From Effrenium voratum (Eukaryota; Sar; Dinophyceae; Suessiales; Symbiodiniaceae): a stretch of 64,000 nt of DNA. A model generated the notes under the pieces. The model saw only the letters and a list, made by a program, of their open reading frames with translations, made no database searches and was not told where the DNA came from. The stretch covers positions 93,501 to 157,500 of the forward strand of contig CAUJNA010003090.1 of assembly GCA_963377175.1 (NCBI GenBank). The letters run 5' to 3'. Both the position numbers and the translations under genes were made by a program. How positions within the stretch are numbered: position 1 is the first letter of the stretch; the number at the start of each line of letters is the position of its first letter. This document shows, piece by piece, positions 23,203-33,426 of the stretch.

Positions 23203-25659
23203 GTGAGCTGCTTCCTGGCCGCGCTGGCTGCCATGGACTCGGTGGCGGAGGAGATACGTGGATATCGTCCCGGTGAGCATCTTCGCCCGCAGCAGATGCG
23301 TGTTGGCTTCGCCACCCAGTACTCTGTGAGGACTGAGTTTGTAGGCCTCATGGGACACCATGCCGCCATGGTAGCAGGTTTCCTGGTCCTGTGAGCAGTG
23401 AGCATGTGAGTTCTTTCACTATGTGGATGTCCACGTCCGAGTCCAAGTCCAAGGCATTGAATTATGGAACATCACCGTATCACCAGAATGTTGGTTGTTC
23501 TCCTGTGTGTTGTCATTCATTAATTGTTCTGAAATTATGATTTCTAAGTTTCTGGGCGGTGGCGGTGATATGAACCGTTTTGGGTTCGTTCGTTCTTCCG
23601 ACTTCCTGCCAGGACTTATGACTTTGTGACCCTCTTCAAGCACTTCAGATTTGCGAGGTGTCTTCGTGACACCGGCAGGCCTGTCAGGGAAAGGCGTGTG
23701 CAGTTCTATAGTGGTCTAACGGTGAATGTGCTTCATGTTCGAACAAGTGTTTGATGTTACCCACCTCCACTCAGCTTCCTGCCGGTGTGTTTCTTGGCAA
23801 GTCAACTTAAAATCGACCGCGCCGCGTACCGTACCGTTACTACCGTTGTTGGGTTGTAGTCTGACAGGACTCGGACTCTGGACGTGTTTGCTTTAACATT
23901 TGATTACACTTTGTTCTGTCCGATATCCATCTATGTGTTCCGAAGTGTTCCCTTTCCAAACAATTGGGGTGGCGCCACACCACACTGCATCCCTCTTGCC
24001 CAGGAGTCACTACATGTGTTTAGTAGCAGATGGGTGGACAACTGTTGGTTGGCCGCTGGCTATTGGTTGAAATGTGTTGCTGGCATCGTTGTTTGGCTTG
24101 CGGCTTGCGGCTTGCGGCTTGCGGCAGGATGAAAGCGGCAATCACCATTGCGGCCTACCTCTTTGGTGGGAACAAGATTGACATGGCGGCTGGGGCAGCT
24201 GGTGATGATCTGGCTTGCCCTTCGGGAGCAACCATCAGCGCCTACCCAAGCATTTTTGGACCGGTCTAGTTGAGTCGGACACACACAGAGACACACGTCA
24301 CACATACTGGCAAGTCAATGCTGGACAGTCGAACGCGTTGTTGTCTTGCATTCTCCAGACCCGATCAACCCATTGATAGATTCCAACCAAGGCCGTGCGC
24401 GGCTCCGACTGGATGTTGCCTTTCTTTTGCGCCGTCAGCGGGTGTGGCAAGATCGCTTCCAGGGTCAACACTCTTGGCTGACAACACTGAGCCACTCAGC
24501 TTGATTGCGCAGCAGGCTGGCGGCTGACGGCGTGACCCAATTGTGACTTCCAACAAGCTATGGGGGAGCCAACAGCCAACGGCCAACATCATAGAATTCT
24601 GGGATTGTGGTAGGCTCCAGTGGTAGGAACCAACATCACACAACACAGCCACATACCATGCCCAACATCAAACATATGATTGCTAACGGCGGCTGGGGCG
24701 CCTGGTGGCGGATGGTGCAGCGAAGTGCAGTGTTATTTATTTGTCGTGTTTCGGAAACTGGTGACTGACGGCTGACAGGATGAACTCGTCTCCTCTGTGT
24801 TGGCCCGATGCAAGCCCAGCGGCCCTGTGCCCAGGCTTCGATGCTTCTGAGCTGAAGCGGGACTGGTTCATGACCGAGGAGGTCGCATTTGGAGAGGGCA
24901 TAGCACCCTTTTTCGATGCGAGGTTTCGTGTGGCCAGCTCATTGGCTGAGACTGATGTGGCCGATTTGGCCGGCAACCTCATGGTGGAGTTGCCACCATG
25001 TGATCATGATCCTTTGAATCACACACAACACTGGCTGGTTGACGAGGCCTGGCTGAGGGCTGGCTTGCCGCTTGATGTTCGATGAGTTGTCGATTCCTTT
25101 AGTCAGACTCTCAGACAGTCAGAAACGCATTTCAGTCAATTGATTCTTATGGTGTGAACTGAACATCCTCATCAACCAGACTTTTGCAACCATACTGCCA
25201 ATGTCGTATAGATGGAGTCAGATAGAGGTGTGCGCCCCACCGTGTGGATAGAGTTGATGTTGTCACCGTCGCCGTCACCCTTTCCTTTTTCATACCAATG
25301 ACACATGCACTGCACTCGCACACAAACACCATGACCACCCGCCCTTGGTGGTTTGGACTTGCCCTGAGCTTGGTGGGTAGGCATGGTGGGAATCCTTTTT
25401 GAATTGCGGTTGAACCTCAGCATGAACCTCCCTGCCTCAACCCCACATGATGTGCCCCACATGGTCGCGATCGTCTGCCCAGGCGACGCACCGGCTCAAC
25501 ATCATTCCGCGGGATGATGCGAACATGGACGTGGTGGATGGCTTGGCGGCCCTCAACACAGCCCTGCAGACGGCATCACATGAGATCAGGAGGCTGACCC
25601 CAGTGATCCTGGGGGTTGGCGCCTTGTCATCAAGGGCGCGGTGGGTGAGCGGTGGGCAT
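23203..25659 (+). CDS. Exon cluster, likely same gene as flanking clusters
   Basis: Candidate exons: ~23203-23330 (SCFLAALAAMDSVAEEIRG), ~24128-24260 (MKAAITIAAYLFGGNKIDMA), ~24779-25060 (SELKRDWFMTEEVAFGEGIA) and ~25480-25659 (DVVDGLAALNTALQTASHEI). Each begins after a plausible AG. The last could splice at GTGAGC (25646 on) or the GT just before it. No domain is recognised; order, strand and spacing suggest they precede the transposase-like exon at 25799. Confidence 0.35.
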
Positions 25660-25798
25660 TCTGTTTGTGACCAATTGCTGACCATACTCTCATTAGTTCT
25701 GTGTGTGTAATGCAATTGAACCTTTATTAGGTGTCCCATCATCCCATCCCCAGCACTAGCCCTAGTCATGTGATTGATGGTGTCACCTCCTTTCCAAG

Positions 25799-26975
25799 GT
25801 CATGGCAAAACTCGCCACAAGTTGGGATCGCTCCTGCATCAGATTCGCCTTGAAGTTGGACCTTCCGAGCACATGGTAGCAACCTATTGCAAGAATGTGG
25901 TTGGTATTTGCACTGACCAGGGGGTTGAAGCAGGAATCGCAGACACCCCGTCATTGAACTTTGGCAGGGTCCTTCAGGATGCAGCACGGGCTGCGGGGCT
26001 TGTTGAGGCGGTTGGTGAGAGTTCAAATGCTTCACTGCCGGGTTCGGACGCTGGGAGGATGTGTCCAAATGCAATTTACATCCCTGGATTGAAACACGCC
26101 ATGGATAACTGCAGCAAAGACATTTGGGACTCCATGAGCCAGAAGGCAGACTTTCTGCGACAATTGCGGGTCCTTGAAGCGCTTTTGAAACCGGTACCAA
26201 TGCGAGACAAAATCATTGAGCTATTCTTCAATGGTGAATCAGCTTTGGAGCTGCGAACTGCGATGTATCTGCGAAGCTGGAAGTCGAGCCTGGCGAGCTT
26301 AAGATGGCATGAGGTGGTCAACTTTGTAGTGGAGCTGTTGCGTGTGAAAGACGCCCTCAGGGAACGCTGGGACTTGCAACGTTTTGTCAAAGCCATGCCG
26401 CAAGATCGTGTCACTGAAGGGCGGGGTCCGCAAGGGGCCAAGACCTACGCTGAAGCAAACACTGCCATCCGGTCGGAGTTTTTTTGGGCCTATTGCCAGC
26501 TCATCCTTGAGGCTGCCCGCGTACCGGACATGTTGTCCCACTGGATTGAGATGTGCTACTATCACGGAACAAAGTGTGAGTCCACATGGTGCCCATACAA
26601 AGGATGTCGAGGACCTGAGATGGCCGCCAAAGCCCATTCATACTTGTTTGCGACGTCGAAGAACCGCTCCAACAGTATGATTCTGGGAATCATGATTCAA
26701 TTCCCTTGTCGTGCAAGGAACGGGACACATTGGTATCAGATTGGCATTGTGCTTTGTCGCGCTTGCAGTTGGAGTTTGATGTGAAGCTTAGCTATTGGAA
26801 CGACCTTCCATGGAAGCTAATGGGGATCAATGTTGCTCAGCTGGATATGGCACGGTGCATTGGCAAGGAGTGTCAAAATGAATGGATTCGAATGACACCC
26901 GTGCAGAAGCGAGACGCACATCCAATGACAAGGAGGTTTTTGGACCCTTCATGGCAAGGCGTGGGTTGGTTTTAA
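25799..26975 (+). CDS. Transposase-like exon with internal frame change
   Basis: After an AG acceptor at 25798 a frame stays open for about 330 codons. Features visible are HGKTRHKLGSLLHQIRLE, ICTDQGVEAGIAD, an IPGLKHAMDNCSKDIWDSM block and CPYKGCRGPEMA, which could be a metal-binding knuckle. This layout resembles a multi-copy dinoflagellate protein family that I regard as transposase-derived; that is recollection, not a search. From ~26620 the protein-like frame changes: a second frame runs 26619-26975 (LVSDWHCALSRLQLEFDVKL, MTPVQKRDAHPMTRRFLDPS). Either a frameshift or an unrecognised short intron separates them. Confidence 0.5.
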
Positions 26976-27194
26976 AGTCTAAGATGCAACTCACTGGACA
27001 TGGGATGCCGGTTTATGAAGTCAGTATTCTATTCTAGGGGACACTTCCGGACACTTCCCCATTCTTTCCAGGCATCCTTCTTTTCACACAACCACCAAAC
27101 ACCCGTCGGACACAGCCGGTTTTTTGAAAGAACGATGATGGTTGAAAAGAATCGGGAATCTGTGCGTATCTGCATGTTGAGTCCCTTGCTGCAG

Positions 27195-28690
27195 GTGTAG
27201 CTGAGCACTTGCGCCTGGGTGCTGAAGCCGATGCTTCCGATCCCCCTTTGGCTGATGATTTGGAGACCTTTATCAACGGCGGGGGCCCTGCTGACCTCTC
27301 TGACCACTTCAAGTTTTGGGCTGAAGCACTGGCTCGCATCAGACTTCAGGAGTTGATGCAAGCACACCTTTTAGACCTTTTAGGTGAATTGTTTGCGTGG
27401 GTTGCAACTGGCACGGCCACACCTTTCAATTAGCCCAGTAGATTGCGCCCCCCTTTTTCTGCTGCCCCTCGTTCCACAGTACTGCGGGAACATTGTTGTA
27501 AGCTTGGCTTGGCAAAGCCCGCCCACTGCCCACTGTCTTGAGTCGTTCGATTCCAGGAGCGCAGCACAGAGGGCATCCATGCCACCACCTCCAGACTCTA
27601 CAAGCGAGCCCCGCATTCTGGGCCGGCCAATGTCTCAATGGAGCTTAAGTGGCCAACAATAGAGCACATTCTGAAGACCAACCCTGAAAGCCTCAATTGT
27701 TGATGGCTGCTGACTGAGGAGGGATGGTCCCAACTTCCTTCAATCCACAAAATGTCAACAATTGCAGGAGACGTTGCAGTTCCTGATGAGTCATCATGCA
27801 ATGCAATCTCCAGGATGTTGGGGGGTGGCCGGAACCTACTGCCCATCAAGGATGACGGACGTGGCAGAAGAGACAAGTATGGCACGCTAGCGTCCTATGT
27901 TTACCGCACGGCCTTGTCGTTGCAGTGGGGGGTCTCAGTTGTCAGGGCGAACACCACATGTCGGCTGGCATGGTAATATGGCATGGACACACCCTCAAGT
28001 GACACCCATTCATGATTGCTTGCTAGACCAATTATGATCATGAAGACTGGCGTTGAGATTGGATCCCGATGTCGTCATTAGGCTCTCTCAAGTTTGTGTG
28101 TGTGACCATTTTGTCTCACGGGCCCAGGTTTGACGATCAGAAAGAGATCAAGTCGCAGCTGGAGCACGCCAAGTCAGCCATCAACAGCACCCAACAACTG
28201 CAGCTGCCACCGGAGAAGAGACTTTTACTCGAACACTTGCGCCAAGCACCTTGGCTCAGCCTACGTGATGCGTTCCTTGCTTGTCAACCACCTAGTTTGC
28301 TCTAAGCTTTTCCTAAATGGTACCACTGAGGTCAGTCACTGAGGGGCAGTGAAAAGCAGACGTATAAGTGTGGGGTGCGGTGTCCCTGCATTGCGTCGGG
28401 TTACAATTGTGTTTCTGCTTGAGGTTGACATTGGTTGACAGTGATTGAGATGATGATTGGTGGAAACTTTCACATGTGGCATGCCTGGCCCGTGGCATGC
28501 AGTGATGCAGCAGTTTAATTGACACACACACACAGTGTTACACGCAGCTGTGCAGGTACATTCGCCTTCCGCTGTGTACTCCATACCGGCCAGATTGATG
28601 AAGCACACCAAGCTGCTCAAGGACCACATGCAGAAGACGTCATCTCTTTCTGGAGCATCTCTCCTTAACCGTGCCACATCAGGAGCAGGG
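27195..28690 (+). CDS. Further exons downstream of the transposase-like exon
   Basis: Candidate exons: ~27195-27384 (DDLETFINGGGPADLSDHFK, LARIRLQELMQAHLLDLL), 27557-~27640 (ERSTEGIHATTSRLYKRAPH), ~27768-27900 (NAISRMLGGGRNLLPIKDDG), ~28129-28265 (EIKSQLEHAKSAINSTQQLQ) and ~28555-28690 (ARLMKHTKLLKDHMQKTSSL). If 27557 is not spliced near its GT at 27633, it reaches a stop at ~27703, which could end a separate gene. Function not recognised. Confidence 0.4.
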
Positions 28691-28869
28691 TTGGGGGGGA
28701 CGGATCCGGTTACATTTCTAGTTGAGTGGCACTGGCATTGGCATGGCTTGTCCTTATTAAGTGGTTGCCATACTAATGATCGATGCTTTATGTATGGCGT
28801 GGTAATTCATCTTTGACCAAACCATGTTAGGCTGTGAGCCTGATATCTTTTGGACTTTGGACCAATCCA

Positions 28870-30942
28870 GGATCCGTCATTTCTAACGACGCTGCTCAAT
28901 CATCGCCCGGTGAGAATTTGGTGGTGGATTGTCTCGACTTTGGTGAGTTGTGTCAGGCAGCCCAACTGGCCCAATTTCAGTCTAGCAGCAACAGCAGTGG
29001 CAGCGATGGCCAGCCAGCTCAAGCAAGGTTGCCGAGTGTTGAGGAAGGAACCGCCGAAGTGTTCTTTCGCATTGTCCACACAGCTGTTGCCCGTCATAAG
29101 GTTGCCGTGAAGGGTAGCCTATCTGGCACAGACATTGCAATACAGGTGATTCCCACATTGGACTTGCAGTGCCGGAACGGGCGAACTGTGTACACCCTCA
29201 GCCTTGACGTTGCAGGACAACAAATGCATGATGCAAGTGTGGCTTTTTGGTTGTCGGGTGAGCATATTTCATCAGATGACCTCACTGTGAACATTAAGCA
29301 GTGGGCAATCCAGCATACAAGCCTGCTTGATGTCAAGCTGGATAGTGCGCCTCAGGCACATGTGCTTAAGCAAGTGGCATTGTGCAGGGGGCGGCCTTAT
29401 GTGCCATACCAACAAGACGCTGAACTGATGTCATGCTTGGACATGCTGGAGAAGCAACAACTGGTAGTGGTCAATTCTGACGGGCATGTTCGCCTGTCCG
29501 AAACAGGGCATTCACTGGTGGCAAGACGTTTGTCCCTGGAAGTGCAGAACCCATTTCACGTCTTTTCTGGGAGGCATGGGATCCCGCATGAGAACTGCAG
29601 TATTTTGGAGCTGATGCTTGAGCTTCGGAGCCAAGGCTGGACCAAGGTGGTGAACCCAGCCAAGCCGCGCAAACTCGCACCGTACAGACACGACCAGCCA
29701 GGTGACACCAAGACCTTCTACGTCACATCCAAACATCTCCCGTGCAAACAGTACATGCTTGCATTGTTGGACGGTCCTCAATATCAAATTGACTGTGTGT
29801 ATCATATGCAGTGCGTGAAGTACTACAAGTGCCTCTTGCAGTACCCGGACCAAACAAGACCATTTCAAACTGCACAGTTCTACACAGCTTTCATTTCGAG
29901 ACAAGTTGCAGGAACCAAAGCAACGGGTGAGACTGAGACTGGTCGCTCTATGGAACAGGACGGCAGTGCATTTTGTGATGACGGCATTTCGCTTGCCCAG
30001 CTACATGATCATGGCTCTGAATCCTTGCTGCCCGCACCAAAACGCAGATCACGAAAACGAAAAGCTGATGCTGTGGTGGCGGCTGAGGAGGCTGTGGTGT
30101 TTGATGATTTGTCCCAACCAGCTGAACAAGTCCACCCTCGTGAAGATGAAGTGGACAGCAAACTCGCTGGCAGTTGCAACACCGACAACCTCGAAGTTCA
30201 TGCCTCTGACTCTGAAGTTAGCTATGATGGCAACGACTACGGCGAAGACAGCGACGACTCCGCATCTGAGCTACTGTTTAGCGACGATGACGCGGAACAA
30301 CCTGCTCCGACCCCTGCAACAGCGAAGGAGGAAGCAGTGGATAGGGCAGTGGTGGTGGTGGATGATGATGAGCCGGACCCGGAGTTAAAGCCAGACACCT
30401 CAGCAGGAGCAGCATCAGCGGTGCGTGTTTCTCCACAACCTGATCCTGATGCTGCCCCAAGTCGGCCACAATCAGACTTACCAGTTCAACAAAATGGTGC
30501 TGAACCGCATCCGCCACAAGGATACCACATGGTACAGCCAGCTGGGCTGGACCACGAGGCACAGATATCTCAAGCAGCGCCGGCATCTATCGCAGTGCCA
30601 CCGCGGGCCGCATGTGTGAGCACACCTGTTCGTGGTACATCATCACGTATGGCTTCAGCCAACCCCCGGAGGTCAATGAAGGATCACCCGCAATCCACTA
30701 CACATGGCGTGTTCAACATTGTTTACCGTGACGATTCGCATGGAACGTCGTTTACCGCTTATTGCCCATTCCACAGCTTTCCTGGCAAGCCTAAGTGTTG
30801 TCGTGACACGCGGGCCAATCAGCCGGATCCCGACACTGTCAAACTGAGACTGAAGCATTGGTGCAATTTGGCTTCTCGTTGGCCAGCTGACCTTTCTGAT
30901 GCAACTGATGTTGCAGCTGCGAGACAAGGGACACTTAGCTGA
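28870..30942 (+). CDS. Large terminal exon, acidic protein with Cys/His cluster
   Basis: Acceptor CCAATCCAG is followed by an open frame of about 690 codons to a TGA at 30942. The N-terminal part is ordered-looking; the middle (~30050-30300) has a basic patch (APKRRSRKRKAD) and long Asp/Glu/Ser stretches; the C-terminus has HGVFNIVYRDDSHGTSF followed by CPFHSFPGKPKCC and a Trp-rich tail (LKHWCNLASRWPADL), possibly a small zinc-binding fold. I recall a similar module in repeated dinoflagellate proteins. The frame also has an upstream ATG at 28834, so a single-exon gene is possible. No function is claimed. Confidence 0.6.
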   Translation, partial: GSVISNDAAQSSPGENLVVDCLDFGELCQAAQLAQFQSSSNSSGSDGQPAQARLPSVEEGTAEVFFRIVHTAVARHKVAVKGSLSGTDIAIQVIPTLDLQCRNGRTVYTLSLDVAGQQMHDASVAFWLSGEHISSDDLTVNIKQWAIQHTSLLDVKLDSAPQAHVLKQVALCRGRPYVPYQQDAELMSCLDMLEKQQLVVVNSDGHVRLSETGHSLVARRLSLEVQNPFHVFSGRHGIPHENCSILELMLELRSQGWTKVVNPAKPRKLAPYRHDQPGDTKTFYVTSKHLPCKQYMLALLDGPQYQIDCVYHMQCVKYYKCLLQYPDQTRPFQTAQFYTAFISRQVAGTKATGETETGRSMEQDGSAFCDDGISLAQLHDHGSESLLPAPKRRSRKRKADAVVAAEEAVVFDDLSQPAEQVHPREDEVDSKLAGSCNTDNLEVHASDSEVSYDGNDYGEDSDDSASELLFSDDDAEQPAPTPATAKEEAVDRAVVVVDDDEPDPELKPDTSAGAASAVRVSPQPDPDAAPSRPQSDLPVQQNGAEPHPPQGYHMVQPAGLDHEAQISQAAPASIAVPPRAACVSTPVRGTSSRMASANPRRSMKDHPQSTTHGVFNIVYRDDSHGTSFTAYCPFHSFPGKPKCCRDTRANQPDPDTVKLRLKHWCNLASRWPADLSDATDVAAARQGTLS

Positions 30943-32200
30943 GCTGAAATTTGTGTGCTTTGCTTTGCTGATGAGGTTTAACATGTCGTGTGCGTCATTG
31001 CCTTGACCTTTTCTTGGGTTGATACATGGAGGTGAGTAGCATTGCAGGCAAGATGTGTTGAACTCGGAGAATGACTGAAGATATAAGATATATAGAGCAA
31101 ACCCAGTGTCCCGGTGTTTGTGTGATTGCAAGCAACTTATTGATCTAGGGAATTGTTTTTCATTACACATAGTTCCCTGAATGACTTGTGTGACTACACG
31201 CAAACTGTGCAAACCCTAACCCCCTTGGCAAAGATCCCGATGCGTCAGGGGAATTGGTTGTTAGTGTATAGTGTTCGGGGGGGTCCTGTGCCCCAGCCAA
31301 GGCACATGTCGGAGATGGTCCCTTTGCTGGCGTGTGCGCTGCCTTCAGCTGCCCAATTGGATGATGATTGTGACTGGCCAGCAACATTATGGTCCATTGA
31401 ATTGAATTTTGCTTGTGTTTTGAAGACACCCTTGTGTTCCACAGTTCCACACCCCATTATGCATAGTACAGCAAGTACAGCAAGTACAGCAGAGCAGTGC
31501 ATCCAGTGTCACATCTTTCATTGTAGGTTCTGATTTCCCCAGTCCCCAGTCCCCAGTCCCCGGCCCCAGGCCCCGGGATGCCGGAACTCCCACCGTGATG
31601 AACTGGATGGAGTCTTTGGCCGCAGATGGGGGGCGGGGGGGGGGGGGCATACCGCCAATCCGGAGCTTTTTCTTTGAGCCCATGTTTGGGACTTAGGACA
31701 TTGTGGCAGCCGGCAGACCATAAGTCAGAACGACAATGCAATGATATTATTGTGCCGGACTTCCAGTTGGAAAGGTCGATCCTATTCATGTTCGTTGGGA
31801 ACCTCAAACTGTGTTGGTGTTTCAGGGTGCTCATCATGTCCTTACCCCTAAGCACCCTTAAGGGTAATTAGGTGGTAAGGTGACATTCACACCCAGCATC
31901 ACAAGCAGCAACACCCCCAGCCCCCAGCATCCAACATATGTTCTTGCAAACCATTTGCCACATGGCGGATGGGGGTAAATTTAGCTCATTGATGGCCCAT
32001 GTGTGGGTGACACCACACATATTCCTTTGAAGGAAGGTCACAGGCGTGAAATCTGTTGAGCGGACACGAAAAACCCGGTCAAACTGCAAATGGCCCAGTT
32101 TTCGCCAGGCATGATGTGTGTCAGCAATACATGATGGTGATTGACATTTCACACCACTAAATTCCACTAACGCCACCCAAAACCAAGTTAGTTCCGGATC

Positions 32201-32260
32201 CCGACGAACTCCGACGAACTCCGACGAACTCCGACGAACTCCGACGAACTCCGATGAACT
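32201..32260. repeat. CCGACGAACT 10 bp tandem repeat
   Basis: Five perfect units and one variant (CCGATGAACT). The same decamer recurs at 32448 and twice at 45968-45988. Confidence 0.95.
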
Positions 32261-32415
32261 TCGGGCAAAAACTAGCGTTTGGCACGTGTGAAATGATGTG
32301 CATTTGCATGTGACAAAGTGCAGGTACACTAATTCAATGCCAACTATACCCCATATTATTGTACTTGGACCATCCCGACCCCAGGTTGCAGCCAAAACAC
32401 ACGGAAGATTTCACC

Positions 32416-32466
32416 AAAAAAGTTAGGTCGGAAAAGTTCGTCGATTCCCGACGAACTAACTTTTTT
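32416..32466. repeat. Nested palindrome built on the CGACGAACT unit
   Basis: Inner arms AGTTCGTCG (32435-32443) and CGACGAACT (32449-32457) and outer arms AAAAAAGTTA (32416-32425) and TAACTTTTTT (32457-32466) are complementary, with an asymmetric bulge on the left side. Confidence 0.7.
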
Positions 32467-33426
32467 ATCTGGAACTAACTTTTTTCTCAGGTCCACAACG
32501 GGATTGTTGGGTGCATGACCTGTTGGGTGGCTGTCACTCAGAGCTGGTACACAAATGCATGGGTAATCATGATTCCATGTTTTTTTTAGAGTCAGAAGCG
32601 GTTTTCCGGGACATTGTGTCACTGATCTGATATGAACCAGCGTGATTGATTTTGAGGTTTCAATATCACTACGACAGCCAAGGACGCACTACCGGCTCCA
32701 CCACGGCTTCTGGGCTGTGCAGTCAATGCCGCTCGAGCCCGTCATTTGCTGATTGTGCTGCTGGTATCGCACCTGTAAGATCGTGTTCTGTTTGGGGGGC
32801 CATTGAACACTGACTCGCCATGGAATGATGTGTCCTATTTACAATGTCAATGACCAATGAGGGCAACCACTTGAGTTACGCACCAAGGTTCAGATGGCTG
32901 TTTCAGAAGTTTGTTTTGACCCAGTCCCACTGTGCCCACCCATGAGTCCCATGAGCGAGTTCACAATGGTATGCATCAATACGATGCGCCCTTGATGGTA
33001 GCTCTTGAAGAGAGAGAAACAACTGAGAATCGTTTGATCGACCACCATCATGTCCACATGCACTCAGACTCAGAGCCTGAAGTTGCCAACAGTTCGCTGG
33101 ATTGCCCAGCGGCCATGACATGCCTGTATGTGTGACGCAACGAGTGAGTGTGTGGCGATTGCAGTTTCATTGTTTTGAAGTCACGTTGGGAACGAGTGAC
33201 GGGTGACTTGACTTGTTGGTGAAATATTTGCAAACCTCATTGTGAGGCTCAGACTGAGGGCTGATGATTCTTCATGCACCTTTCATGCGAGGGGCTAGCG
33301 GCTAGGGGCATTGACCTGGGCATTTATTGGAATATTAGACTTTGTCAGTCGGTTGGCATTTGAGCAGTCAAGTCAATTACCAAAGCCAGCTAGCTTGTGC
33401 CTTGTGTGGAGTGTGGACTGGCAGCC

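Larger units (their letters stand above)
30943..33426. other. Intergenic stretch with short repeats
   Basis: Contains a nine-bp ACAGCAAGT repeat (~31467), CCCCAGT repeats (~31537), a G-run at 31626-31648, the CCGACGAACT array and a cruciform-like palindrome. A weak exon-like segment near 33000-33120 (ALEERETTENRLIDHHHVHM) is not called. Confidence 0.6.
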
